Below are positions 1 to 8,306 of a DNA stretch of 64,000 bases, piece after piece. How positions within the stretch are numbered: the first letter of the stretch is position 1; the number at the start of each line of letters is the position of its first letter. This stretch comes from JAUIAI01 sp050633665. Lineage in GTDB: Bacteria > Pseudomonadota > Gammaproteobacteria > Burkholderiales > Burkholderiaceae_E. Location of the stretch: assembly GCA_050633665.1 (NCBI GenBank), contig JBOEGY010000008.1:356027-420026 (forward strand), given 5' to 3'. The translations under genes were made by a program, and so were the position numbers. Below the pieces are notes generated by a model that saw only the letters and a list, made by a program, of their open reading frames with translations, was not told the DNA's origin and did not search any database.

Positions 1-870
1 TTTATAGTCAAAAACGTATTGATGGGTCATGGAGGCATAAGTGAGATAGCCACCAGTGGTATGGACCACGCCTTTCGGCTGGCCGGTAGAACCCGAGGTG
101 TACAGAATAAACAGCGGGTCTTCCGCGTTCATTTCTTCCGGCGCGCACTCAGGAGAAGCTTTCTCAACCATTGCGGTCAGGTCAAAATCACGGCCGTCCG
201 TCCAGGTGGTTTGCTCACCGGTCCGCTTCACCACTGCCATTTTGACCTTATCGCCGCAGCGCTGTAGCGCGGCGTCAGCGTTTGACTTGAGCGGCGTGTT
301 TTTTCCACCGCGGGGCGCGTGGTCGGCGGTGACCAGCAGCTTGGCCTCACAACCATTGATTCGGTCGGCAAGTGCATCAGCACTAAAGCCGGCAAAAACG
401 ATAGAGTGGATCGCGCCAATGCGGGCGCACGCCAGCATCGCGTAGGCCGCCTCAGGCACCATTGGCAGATACAGGACAACCCGATCCCCTTTGCCAACGC
501 CCAGCTCTTTAAACGAATTTGCCATGCGGCAGACTCGGTCGTGGAGTTTGCGATAAGAGATGTGTTCACTAATATTGGGGTCGTCTGACTCCCAGATAAT
601 GGCGGTCTGATCAGCGCGTTTGGCCAGATGACGATCAACGCAATTGGCGCTGACGTTTAAGGTGCCGTCCTCGAACCATTTGATCGAAACGTTCTCGTGA
701 GCGTAACTGGTGTTTTTTACCTTGGTGTACGGTTTGATCCAGTCAAGCCGCTTGCCTTCCTCGCGCCAGAACGCTTCCGGGTCAGCGACAGAACGCGCAT
801 ACATCTCCTGGTATTGCTCGGAATTGATCAGCGGGGATTTTTCCATCGCGCCGGGTTTGGTATTTTCCAT
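1..870 (-). CDS. acs: Acetyl-CoA synthetase, N-terminal part (cut by window edge)
   Basis: Activates acetate to acetyl-CoA through acetyl-AMP in the cytoplasm. The 290 codons present begin MENTKPGAMEKSPLINSEQ and run in frame off the left edge, so roughly the first 45 percent of a usual 650-residue Acs is here. The N-terminal Acs region (EQYQEMYARSVADPEAFW) is followed by the P-loop-like signature of adenylate-forming enzymes (YTSGSTGRPKG) near residue 270 and the VVHTTGGYL stretch typical of Acs. The start at 870 has an AGGAGGAG Shine-Dalgarno 6 bases upstream. It is separated by 234 bases from the dehalogenase gene and probably has its own promoter. Confidence 0.95.
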   Translation of the reverse strand, partial: MENTKPGAMEKSPLINSEQYQEMYARSVADPEAFWREEGKRLDWIKPYTKVKNTSYAHENVSIKWFEDGTLNVSANCVDRHLAKRADQTAIIWESDDPNISEHISYRKLHDRVCRMANSFKELGVGKGDRVVLYLPMVPEAAYAMLACARIGAIHSIVFAGFSADALADRINGCEAKLLVTADHAPRGGKNTPLKSNADAALQRCGDKVKMAVVKRTGEQTTWTDGRDFDLTAMVEKASPECAPEEMNAEDPLFILYTSGSTGQPKGVVHTTGGYLTYASMTHQYVFDYK

Positions 871-1015
871 CGTCTCCTCCTGTGCAATAGCCTTGCCGGC
901 TACCTGTCATGCGCTCAAAGCCACCGTAAAGAGCGCGTCTCTTCAAATCACTTTCGAACCACTTTTCGCCGATGAGATCCACCACCACAGTCCAAAGTAG
1001 TCTGTCGCACCGCTG

Positions 1016-1030
1016 ACTGTGACACACAGT
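1016..1030. promoter_or_regulatory. Perfect inverted repeat upstream of acs
   Basis: ACTGTG-ACA-CACAGT is a perfect 6-bp inverted repeat with a 3-base spacer, about 145 bases upstream of the acs start in the gap between acs and the dehalogenase gene. It could be an operator. It does not fit the CRP consensus (TGTGA-N6-TCACA), and I cannot assign a regulator. No other feature is visible in this gap. Confidence 0.25.
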
Positions 1031-1104
1031 AAACTTGCCGGCTTTCTTGGGCCTTACAAACCAAAATTTCTCTGGCGCGCTGAAACACAGCACGCTGACA
1101 ACCG

Positions 1105-1791
1105 TCAGCCAAGCGTAAGCAATGGCTGCAACTCACGCAGGTTCGTGATTTCACGGTCAGGCTCACCTGGCAGACGTTCCTGGCGCTGACTGTACCGGTT
1201 GCACCAGACAACCCGCATCCCGAACGCCGACGCCGCATGGGCATCCCAGGCATTAGACGACTGAAACGAGATCTTGTCTGGCTCCAGGGCAAGACCCTCG
1301 ACCGCCAGTTGATAAACTGACGGGTGCGGCTTGAACACACCGACCTCGTCCACCGACCAGATGAAGTCGAGCAAATCGGCCAGGCCAGCCGCATTCACGG
1401 CGGACTCCAGCATGGGCATGGAACCATTGGAGAGAATCGCCGTTTTAAATCCTGCGGCTCGCAGGTCGCTCAACACATCGGGCACCTCTTCGAAACAGGC
1501 CAGGTGCCGGTAAAGTGCCATCAGACGCTCGCGCAAAACACGCCCCTGAAAACCGAGCGTCTCGAGGCTGAAATCCAGCGCCTCTCCAGTCACTGTCCAG
1601 AAATCGGTATGCTTGCCTTGCAAGCCACGCAGCCAGGTGTATTGCAACTGCTTGTCGCGCCACAAACGGGTCAACTCACCAGCCCGCTCGCCAAGCTCCT
1701 CACTGCACGCGGCGGCGGCGGATGCGAAGTCAAATAAAGTGCCGTATGCATCAAAAACACAGGCGCGCACAATTATCGGATTGTCATTCAT
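1105..1791 (-). CDS. Haloacid dehalogenase type II (HAD superfamily)
   Basis: Predicted (S)-2-haloacid dehalogenase, which hydrolyses 2-haloalkanoic acids to 2-hydroxyacids through an aspartyl-ester intermediate. All four HAD motifs are visible: motif I FDAYGTLFD (nucleophile Asp about residue 14), motif II LSNGS, motif III lysine in FKPHPS, and motif IV SSNAWDAHAA. FDAYGTLFD and SSNAWD are typical of the L-2-haloacid dehalogenase branch rather than phosphatases. Length is 228 residues with the start at 1791, usual for the family; an in-frame start further upstream would add 34 unlikely residues. No strong ribosome site precedes the chosen start. It lies alone between tcuB and acs on the same strand. 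Confidence 0.85.
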   Translation of the reverse strand: MNDNPIIVRACVFDAYGTLFDFASAAAACSEELGERAGELTRLWRDKQLQYTWLRGLQGKHTDFWTVTGEALDFSLETLGFQGRVLRERLMALYRHLACFEEVPDVLSDLRAAGFKTAILSNGSMPMLESAVNAAGLADLLDFIWSVDEVGVFKPHPSVYQLAVEGLALEPDKISFQSSNAWDAHAASAFGMRVVWCNRYSQRQERLPGEPDREITNLRELQPLLTLG

Positions 1792-1936
1792 GGGGCTATC
1801 GGCTCGTCGGGGACAGGGATATGACCCGAGCGTAGCAAAATCGAGCCGGAATTGATCGCAAAAGTTGAATTTAGCTTGCTCGAAGCCCGTCAATCAAGCG
1901 CCAGGGGGCGTTCCGGGCCTCTCGGCACCTGCGATT

Positions 1937-3055
1937 TCAGCCGTGGCGGGCGTTCTGCTCATGGGCATGACGCACCAGCGCCGTAAACCGGTAGATACCG
2001 TGCACGAACTTGCCATACGGCATAGTCAAAAACAACGCCAATACGAAGCCAAGATGCACCGCCAGGGTCAGCCCCATCAGGGGGGTTGCGCGCACCACGA
2101 GCAACAGCAATCCGGTAAGACTGACCAGCATTAGCATCCAGAGAAACGCAGCCCCCATCCCGGTCGGAGCGTCGGGATTTAGAGCAGCGTCTCGATCAGC
2201 GGCGACTCGCAGCAGACCGATTGGGCCAATCACCAGTCCGATGCCTCCAAACACACCCAGCAAGACGGTTGGAGACCACCACGGATACGGTGCCTGCCAG
2301 CCCAGGACATAGTGCAAAACGGTCGCCGTACTGGTTGCCGCAAAGCAGAGCAAAAACCCATAGAACGTCAGATGATGATAGAGACGACGTCGGTTGGACG
2401 GGTCTTGATCTTCGTTCATGCAGCCCATGCCGCCGCCATCCAGATAGCGCAATTTGCCCGCATCGCTCGTCGCCTGCCAGAAGTCCGCCAAAGTGAGTTT
2501 GCGAACCGGACCGGCTGAGAACCAGAAGCGTCTGATGCTCATGCCTATGGCAAATATCGCGTAGCCAAACGCGCTCCCGAATACCAAGACCATTGTGTTG
2601 TGAGGCATCACCCGATAAAAAGCGCCTTCTTCACTGCCACTGGCAAACAATGCGGCCGAGTCTGACCAAAAAACAAACGCTGCAATAAAGATGGCGCAGG
2701 CGAGCGCCGTCAGGACTGCGATTTTAAGGCCGTTCGCTTCGAAGAATCCGGCCATTGCCTGCGGCCAGGCATACCGCGCATAGCTTTGCTCTCGAAGCTC
2801 GCTCATCGCTTTAGGCACGTTAATCGAAAACTCATGCGGCGGCGCATATTGACAATCGTAATAGCAGGCACTGCAGTTATGACACAGATTCGCCAGGTAA
2901 TCGACGTCGCCCCCGGTAAATTCGGTTCGCAACTCCATTGCCGGAAAGACCGCACATAATCCTTCGCAATAACGGCAAGCGTTGCATACCACCATCTGCC
3001 GGGCTACTTCTTCCTGCGCGGCGCTGACCAGTCGGTTTAATTCAAGCGTTGACAT
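1937..3055 (-). CDS. tcuB: TcuB-like 4Fe-4S/membrane electron-transfer protein
   Basis: Partner of TcuA; in the tricarballylate pathway it reoxidises the FADH2 of TcuA and passes electrons to the membrane quinone pool. The N-terminal soluble part has two cysteine clusters (CNACRYCEGLC and CHNCSACYYDC) for iron-sulfur binding, followed by about six hydrophobic segments ending near residue 370. The start at 3055 lies inside the end of tcuA (14-bp overlap) and has a strong AGGAGG 9 bases upstream, which favours it over an in-frame start 15 codons earlier. The overlap indicates translational coupling with tcuA. Confidence 0.9.
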   Translation of the reverse strand: MSTLELNRLVSAAQEEVARQMVVCNACRYCEGLCAVFPAMELRTEFTGGDVDYLANLCHNCSACYYDCQYAPPHEFSINVPKAMSELREQSYARYAWPQAMAGFFEANGLKIAVLTALACAIFIAAFVFWSDSAALFASGSEEGAFYRVMPHNTMVLVFGSAFGYAIFAIGMSIRRFWFSAGPVRKLTLADFWQATSDAGKLRYLDGGGMGCMNEDQDPSNRRRLYHHLTFYGFLLCFAATSTATVLHYVLGWQAPYPWWSPTVLLGVFGGIGLVIGPIGLLRVAADRDAALNPDAPTGMGAAFLWMLMLVSLTGLLLLVVRATPLMGLTLAVHLGFVLALFLTMPYGKFVHGIYRFTALVRHAHEQNARHG

Positions 3056-4463
3056 ACTTTGCAGCCTCCTGCCCGGCGATTCGGCCAAACACCGCCCCAA
3101 TCGTCATGCCGATCCCTGCCAGATAACCCTGACCGAGCACATTGCCCGCCATGATTTCGCCGGCGGCAAAACAGTTCCTGATTGGCTCTCCGTTTGCGGA
3201 TTGGATTCGGGCCTGCGCGTCAACGCCCACACCCAGATAGGTAAACGTAATACCGGGACGAAGCGTATATGCGTAGAACGGCGGCTCTTCGATCGTCCGT
3301 GCCCAATGAGACTTTGGCGGCTCCAGACCCTCAGTGCGACAGTTGTCATGCGCCGTGTGATCAAACTGTCCGGGCTGACAAGCCTGGTTGAATTGTTTGA
3401 TCGTTTCAATCATGGTGTCGGGCGCCAGACCGATCAGACCGGCTAGTGATTCAAGTGACTCGGCCTTAACCGGCGGAAAAACCGACGGCATAAACTGTCC
3501 CATCGACTTGTTGTCAATGATCACGTGCCCGACCTGCTCGGGCTGCGCTGCGATCAAGCGGCCCCAGATGGCATATCGTTTGGGCCAGAAGTCCTCGCCT
3601 TCGTCATAAAAGCGCCGTCCTTCAGCATTCAGGACCACACCGAACGGCACACAATCTAGGCGGGTAACAATCCCGCCGTCAAAACGAGGCGCCCGACCGT
3701 CGATCGCGACAGCATGACATTGTTGCGGGTCTCCAATCTGCTGAACACCTTGTTCGAGCAGGAGTTTCAAAACGTCGCCGCGGTTATAAGGTGTGCCTCG
3801 AATCAGGAAATTCTCGGCAGCATCGCCCCACGCCTCTTTAAGCCACTCTATGTTTGCCTCGAAGCCACCGGCGGCCGCAACAAACGCACGAGCCTGAATG
3901 GTTCGGAACGCAGAGGGCTTGCCTGCCTCAGTTTGCTCCCAGTCAGATTCGACTGTCGCCGAGCGGAACTCGTCATCCTGAAACTCCAGTGCCGTGACCC
4001 GCGTCTGATAGAAAACATCTACCTTGAGAGACTCTGCTTTTCGGTACAAGGCATTGAGCATTGACCGGCCGCCGCCGAGAAAGAACGCATTGGTTCGTCC
4101 CAGTGACAAAGTACCGCCCAATGAGGGCTGAAAGCGGACGCCTTGCGCCCACATCCAGTCCCATAACTCGGTTGATTTCTCAAGCGTCAGCTCCGCCAGC
4201 TCGCGGTTCATGACCCCTTTGGTTACCCGCTCAAGGTCATCCATGAATTCGGCCACCGGATACGGCCCGGTCAGGATACCGTTGCCCTGAGCGTGCGCGA
4301 CCCGCGCATTACGCGTGTGGCGGGTATTACCGCCTCGAAACGTCTTAGGCGCCGCCTCGACGATACACACGCTCGCGCCTTGTTCAGCCGCGCTAATGGC
4401 CGCGCACAAAGCGGCGTTACCGCCGCCCGCGACGAGGACATCATAAGTTGAAGTAGAAGCCAA
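3042..4463 (-). CDS. tcuA: FAD-dependent tricarballylate dehydrogenase TcuA-like
   Basis: Flavoprotein of the succinate dehydrogenase/fumarate reductase family; TcuA oxidises tricarballylate to cis-aconitate. The N-terminal dinucleotide fold is VLVAGGGNAALCAAISAAEQG and the FAD contact GGNTRHTRNAR follows. C-terminal active-site and FAD residues are in TLRPGITFTYLG and AAGEIMAGNVLGQGYLAG. Length of 473 residues is near the family norm of about 470. The start is TTG at 4463; no ATG or GTG lies before the FAD motif. Downstream tcuB overlaps it. No tcuC transporter or tcuR regulator is in the window, so the true substrate may be tricarballylate or another short carboxylate. Confidence 0.88.
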   Translation of the reverse strand: MASTSTYDVLVAGGGNAALCAAISAAEQGASVCIVEAAPKTFRGGNTRHTRNARVAHAQGNGILTGPYPVAEFMDDLERVTKGVMNRELAELTLEKSTELWDWMWAQGVRFQPSLGGTLSLGRTNAFFLGGGRSMLNALYRKAESLKVDVFYQTRVTALEFQDDEFRSATVESDWEQTEAGKPSAFRTIQARAFVAAAGGFEANIEWLKEAWGDAAENFLIRGTPYNRGDVLKLLLEQGVQQIGDPQQCHAVAIDGRAPRFDGGIVTRLDCVPFGVVLNAEGRRFYDEGEDFWPKRYAIWGRLIAAQPEQVGHVIIDNKSMGQFMPSVFPPVKAESLESLAGLIGLAPDTMIETIKQFNQACQPGQFDHTAHDNCRTEGLEPPKSHWARTIEEPPFYAYTLRPGITFTYLGVGVDAQARIQSANGEPIRNCFAAGEIMAGNVLGQGYLAGIGMTIGAVFGRIAGQEAAKYVNA

Positions 4464-4486
4464 TTCAGGAAAAGCCTGGGGGAGAA

Positions 4487-5257
4487 TCAGTCGGCGTAAC
4501 CAGGGTTTTCCCGATCAATGACACGCATCATTGCCTCGAAATACAAGCGCTCGCGCTCAGCTCGCGGGAAACGATCATCGGGCGATTGAGTCTGCACCTG
4601 CTGAATGACTTCCTCAGACAAGATCTGAATAGGCTGGCCGGTACTCATGGCCATTATCTGCGCTCTGCATACCCGCTCCAGCTTGTAGAGGCGGCGATAA
4701 GCCTGCGCGACCGTATCCCCAACAGCGAGCACCCCATGGTTCTTCATGAACAGAACCTGCTTGTCTTTGACAAGATGAGCCAGCCGCTCGCCTTCGCTCA
4801 ACTCGTCGGCAGTGCCGGCATAAGTATCGTCATAGGCGATCCGACCGTGAAAAAACGCCGCCGTCTGACTGGCTGGCAGCAGCCGGTTGTTTTGCAACAT
4901 ATTCAGCGCGACAGCCCAGTGCTGATGCGTATGCAAGACAACATTGGCACCGGTAATCCGATGAATTGGCGCGTGAATACACTGCGCCGATAACTCGACC
5001 TGCCCTTCACCTTCGAGTGTGGCGCCAGACTCGTCGAACACGATCATATCGCTGGCCCGCGCTTCGGACCAATGGCGCCCGAATGGCAGGATAAGGTATC
5101 GATCCGACGCGCCGGGAACGGTCACGGTAAAGTGGTTGTCGATGCCTTCCTCAAGCTCATCAATGACGGCCAGACGGTGCGCGGCAGCCAGTTGAATCTT
5201 GCTCTGCTGAACCGGGTCTTCAGCGTTACGGGCGCTGGATAAGGAATGTACGGACAT
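4487..5257 (-). CDS. Class II aldolase/adducin family protein
   Basis: Zn-dependent class II aldolase/adducin fold, cytoplasmic; relatives cleave or decarboxylate sugar phosphates or related hydroxyacids. Visible are the substrate and metal segments VLHTHQHWAVALNML (paired His ligands), FHGRIAYDD and FMKNHGVLAVGDTVAQAYRRLYKLERVC, with the third metal His in KNHG. Length is 256 residues. The start at 5257 has GGAGA 8 bases upstream; a longer start would add 20 residues without support. It ends 23 bases before tcuA and is probably co-transcribed with tcuAB. The exact substrate cannot be read from sequence. Confidence 0.8.
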   Translation of the reverse strand: MSVHSLSSARNAEDPVQQSKIQLAAAHRLAVIDELEEGIDNHFTVTVPGASDRYLILPFGRHWSEARASDMIVFDESGATLEGEGQVELSAQCIHAPIHRITGANVVLHTHQHWAVALNMLQNNRLLPASQTAAFFHGRIAYDDTYAGTADELSEGERLAHLVKDKQVLFMKNHGVLAVGDTVAQAYRRLYKLERVCRAQIMAMSTGQPIQILSEEVIQQVQTQSPDDRFPRAERERLYFEAMMRVIDRENPGYAD

Positions 5258-5365
5258 GACGAGTCTCCGCTGATGTCTCTGATGGGAAATGGTACGTTCC
5301 CCGGATGATAGCCGCATCGCCCGATCAGCCCTAAAAACGGCCAGGACCCACCCAAGCCAGGCGAA

Positions 5366-5935
5366 TCAACGTCCGATAGTGAGTCGCAATTTGCCCTGGA
5401 CAACCGAAACATCCTGCAAGACGATTCGCAACATGGCTTGCTGTGGGTCTGATTCATCCAATGCCCAGACCGGCGTTGTTGACAACACCTCGGTGATCGC
5501 CGGTCGCAATGACAAGGCAATCGTATCGGCCGCTCCAGCATCCAGTCCCGGAAACTCAAATTGGGTAAACACGGGTTCTTCCAGATAGAACGCGCCGTCT
5601 TCCGACCGGTAGCGCGGACGGGCTGCGACCTCAATCACCCCGGCGGCAAACGGTTGAACCCCCAGTTGAGGGACGGCGCGCACCCGCATGTAAAGGCGTG
5701 GTTCGTCCACTTTCATACGCACCGCAGGATTGCTGAGCGTAATACAGGCGATACCGCCAACACATCGCTGTTGCGGAAACTGAGTTGACGCCTCTTTCGT
5801 CAGTTGTTCGGCTGAATACTCCAGCAGCCTGGGCGCGGCCACTGCGGAGGCGAGCATCAATGACTTATCGACATCCGTGGACCCGAACATCAGAACAAGC
5901 AGGATGGCGCGCCCGAAAGTGTGGGCAGTCGTCAT
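5366..5935 (-). CDS. DUF1439-like putative exported protein
   Basis: Uncharacterised 189-residue protein. A hydrophobic N-terminus (FGRAILLVLMFG) resembles a signal peptide or anchor. The middle, YSAEQLTKEASTQFPQQRC..IACITLSNPAVRM, resembles DUF1439 (YceB-like periplasmic lipid-binding-type proteins), which typically read 'lsn P.v.l' after a Q-rich helix. There is no lipobox cysteine at the N-terminus. The ATG overlaps the stop of the rhodanese gene by 4 bases (ATGA), so it is translationally coupled to it. The family assignment is from recollection of motif shape only; the function is unknown. Confidence 0.6.
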   Translation of the reverse strand: MTTAHTFGRAILLVLMFGSTDVDKSLMLASAVAAPRLLEYSAEQLTKEASTQFPQQRCVGGIACITLSNPAVRMKVDEPRLYMRVRAVPQLGVQPFAAGVIEVAARPRYRSEDGAFYLEEPVFTQFEFPGLDAGAADTIALSLRPAITEVLSTTPVWALDESDPQQAMLRIVLQDVSVVQGKLRLTIGR

Positions 5936-7548
5936 GGCAATCGCCTGAACCGGGCAAGCCCTTCACGTTCCACCTGACCGACCAGCCCGACTTCCCAGTC
6001 CAGATATTGCTGCATAGCAACCTTCGGGTCAGTCTTGCCTTCATACGGCTTGGGCCAGACATCATCCGGCTCGACCAGCCAGTCCTGTGATTCTGTCTCG
6101 ACGATGCCGCCGGCAGCCTCCCAGGTCGCTAATGCGTCGCTAATCACGGATATCGAAGCGTCTGGCAGCAGTTGTTGCAGATCGGCACTGGCCAGAGCGG
6201 CAAGCGCCGGACTGTCGGCCATCACGAGCACCTCAAGTAGCGGTTGCCCGCGCTGTCTCATCACCGCGAGACAGGCCGGCAATCGAGACCGGATTGCCCA
6301 CGCGGCCCCTGGCAGATGGCCGCGCCGATAGGCCCGGCTGGAGCGGAAATCCAGGACGGAACCGTCTGCGGTAAAACCCGCCCCCTGGCCGAGTGCCTGC
6401 AGCTTTGCCGCGTCAACTTCGACAACCCCTGGCGGCGCAAAGAAGACCGTCTCAGGCATGCCTGTTTCGGGCGTCGGCGGGGGCGCAGTCAGCAAACGAA
6501 GCGACGGCCAACCCAATTGCCAAAGCCAATGCGCTGTCATGGTGCCGCGCACGCCGTCTGGAGAATCACAGATAACCAATTGACTTTCACGCACCATCAC
6601 GAACTCGTCTGTCGCCTGGACCAACTGTCCGCCAGGCGCGTGGATCGCCCCTGGCCAGTGCCCGGCCCGGTATTCAGCCTCAGTACGCACATCGAGCAGG
6701 TAAGTCGTCCGGCCGGAATCAGCCTGCCAGTCGCGCAGCTCCTGCGGATCAATTGTGGACAAGGCGATGCGACTGGCAAGCGTCGCTGTTTGTGCGCCGG
6801 CCCAGTCCAGACTTCCATCAGAAGGCAGTCCGGCCACTTCCTGTACGCCATGGGCCAGAGTAAACCCCGCCAGCTTCCAGCCCATCGTGCCGTCTTTGAG
6901 CGCATAGACCGGGTTGGGAGTACCGGCATTGATCAGAGATTGCGCGCCGATGATTGAGCGAGTCCTGCCAGCGCAGTTCACAACAATAGTTGTAGCCGGA
7001 TCGGGGACCGCATCACGAACCCGATAAACCAGCTCGGCCCCCGGGCAATCAATCCCACCGGGGATACTCATGGTTTTAAATTCGTCAAATGGCCGACTGT
7101 CCAGAATGGCGATCTTCTGCCCGGCCTCTTGCCGGGCCGCAAGTTCAGCAGCCGGCAGCCTGGGCGTGTCATGCCAGTGCTCAACGAATTCACCAAACGC
7201 CTTGGACGGCACGTTCACGCCGGAGAAAAGCTCGCCTCCCGCACTGGCCCAGGCCGCCGACCCGCCGTCGAGCAAACTGAGGTTTTCATACCCTGCTTCG
7301 GCCAACAGTCTGGCTGCCCGTGTGGCGAGCTCCTCATCATCGGCGTCCGCGGTCAACAAGGTAACCGGAACCGTCTTTCGCGGTAGCCTGGATTCAATGA
7401 GTGTTTCGAGCCTGCTTAACGGCAAATTACAGGCGAAAAACAGATGCGACTTTGAAAACGCACCCGTTTCACGGACATCAAGCAACGCATATTCATTGCC
7501 GGAAAGCATTCGCGCCTTGAGCTGCTCATAAGACAGACGCTGCATCAT
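5932..7548 (-). CDS. Four-domain rhodanese-like sulfurtransferase
   Basis: Contains four rhodanese folds in tandem (about residues 8-110, 130-235, 265-360 and 385-485), each opening with a LLDVR/ILDSR/LDFRSS-type strand and a GHLPGA-type helix start. Rhodaneses move sulfane sulfur through a persulfide cysteine. Active-loop Cys is present in domain 2 (NCAGRTRS) and domain 3 (ICDSPDGVR), while domains 1 (LTADADDEE) and 4 (MADSPALAA) lack it. So two domains could be catalytic and two structural. The start overlaps the stop of the upstream thiol dioxygenase (ATGA), implying joint work on thiols or persulfides. No signal peptide is seen, so it is cytoplasmic. Confidence 0.88.
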   Translation of the reverse strand: MMQRLSYEQLKARMLSGNEYALLDVRETGAFSKSHLFFACNLPLSRLETLIESRLPRKTVPVTLLTADADDEELATRAARLLAEAGYENLSLLDGGSAAWASAGGELFSGVNVPSKAFGEFVEHWHDTPRLPAAELAARQEAGQKIAILDSRPFDEFKTMSIPGGIDCPGAELVYRVRDAVPDPATTIVVNCAGRTRSIIGAQSLINAGTPNPVYALKDGTMGWKLAGFTLAHGVQEVAGLPSDGSLDWAGAQTATLASRIALSTIDPQELRDWQADSGRTTYLLDVRTEAEYRAGHWPGAIHAPGGQLVQATDEFVMVRESQLVICDSPDGVRGTMTAHWLWQLGWPSLRLLTAPPPTPETGMPETVFFAPPGVVEVDAAKLQALGQGAGFTADGSVLDFRSSRAYRRGHLPGAAWAIRSRLPACLAVMRQRGQPLLEVLVMADSPALAALASADLQQLLPDASISVISDALATWEAAGGIVETESQDWLVEPDDVWPKPYEGKTDPKVAMQQYLDWEVGLVGQVEREGLARFRRLP

Positions 7549-8144
7549 GCCGGCACCGGCATCTCACGGATACCGCTGCTGGCCGGAAAATGCAGCCATT
7601 CACGAGTACTCTCTTTGTAAAAGCGACGTTCGTGCAGTTGCTCCAGTGCCAGGCCATACATATGAAAATTCAAAACCGTGGCCTCCGGTTCGATATGGAT
7701 GGAGTGCAGATCTTCCGGCATGAAAGCGATTCCGCTACCGGGCTGGACGACGACCTGTCCGGTTTCACTAACGCCGCCCTGATCATTGTGGGCATACAGC
7801 CGGTTCAGTTCCTGGCCCTGCAAGCCGACGATTACCGCCCAAGTCGTGTGATCATGAGCGGGCGTGCGGGTGCCGCCCTGGCAAAACTGCGCGTAGAGCG
7901 CGAACCGATGGTCAGGGTCTTCGCTTAAGCGGAACAAGACATTATTGCGCGTGGCACCAGCCGATGCCGGAGGAAAGTCTTCGACGGGAAACAAGGCTGA
8001 TTGCGCCGCAAGGCCGATCAACTCGGCCTTGATCTTTTCAAGGGATTCACGGGTCGTCCCGAACTCGCTCTCAATCTGACGAATTGTCGCCACGGTTTCT
8101 GCGACCGCCTGATCGCGCGCACTGGCTCTTTCACTCTGGTTCAT
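7545..8144 (-). CDS. Cysteine dioxygenase-family thiol dioxygenase (cupin)
   Basis: Non-heme Fe(II) cupin that oxidises a small thiol to its sulfinate with O2. The three iron-binding histidines are visible: HDH in GGTRTPAHDHTTWAVIVGLQG and the third in EDLHSIHIEPEA. Length of 199 residues fits bacterial cysteine dioxygenase or 3-mercaptopropionate dioxygenase. Sequence alone does not choose between cysteine, 3-mercaptopropionate or a persulfide as substrate. An AGGGAG ribosome site precedes the ATG at 8144. It is the first gene of an operon with the rhodanese and DUF1439-like genes, joined by 4-bp overlaps. Confidence 0.82.
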   Translation of the reverse strand: MNQSERASARDQAVAETVATIRQIESEFGTTRESLEKIKAELIGLAAQSALFPVEDFPPASAGATRNNVLFRLSEDPDHRFALYAQFCQGGTRTPAHDHTTWAVIVGLQGQELNRLYAHNDQGGVSETGQVVVQPGSGIAFMPEDLHSIHIEPEATVLNFHMYGLALEQLHERRFYKESTREWLHFPASSGIREMPVPA

Positions 8145-8306
8145 ATCTGCTCCCTGATGAGGCCACGAGATTCCAGTTTACTTGATGCCGGCTCGATTCG
8201 GCTTCCGACCGGTTTGCTTGGACCGAACAAATGCAGGTATCTTCAACCTCAATCACGCCTGCCAGCTCAAAAGCGCGCCAGGAGTATTAACACCAGGAGA
8301 GACAAC

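Noticed and set aside
1016..1030. CRP site upstream of acs
   Set aside because: The dyad ACTGTG-N3-CACAGT has the wrong spacing and half-sites for TGTGA-N6-TCACA; kept only as an unassigned inverted repeat.
6244..6957. Open frame of 237 codons antisense to the rhodanese gene
   Set aside because: Composition is Arg/Pro/His-rich without motifs, as expected for a shadow of the four-domain rhodanese.
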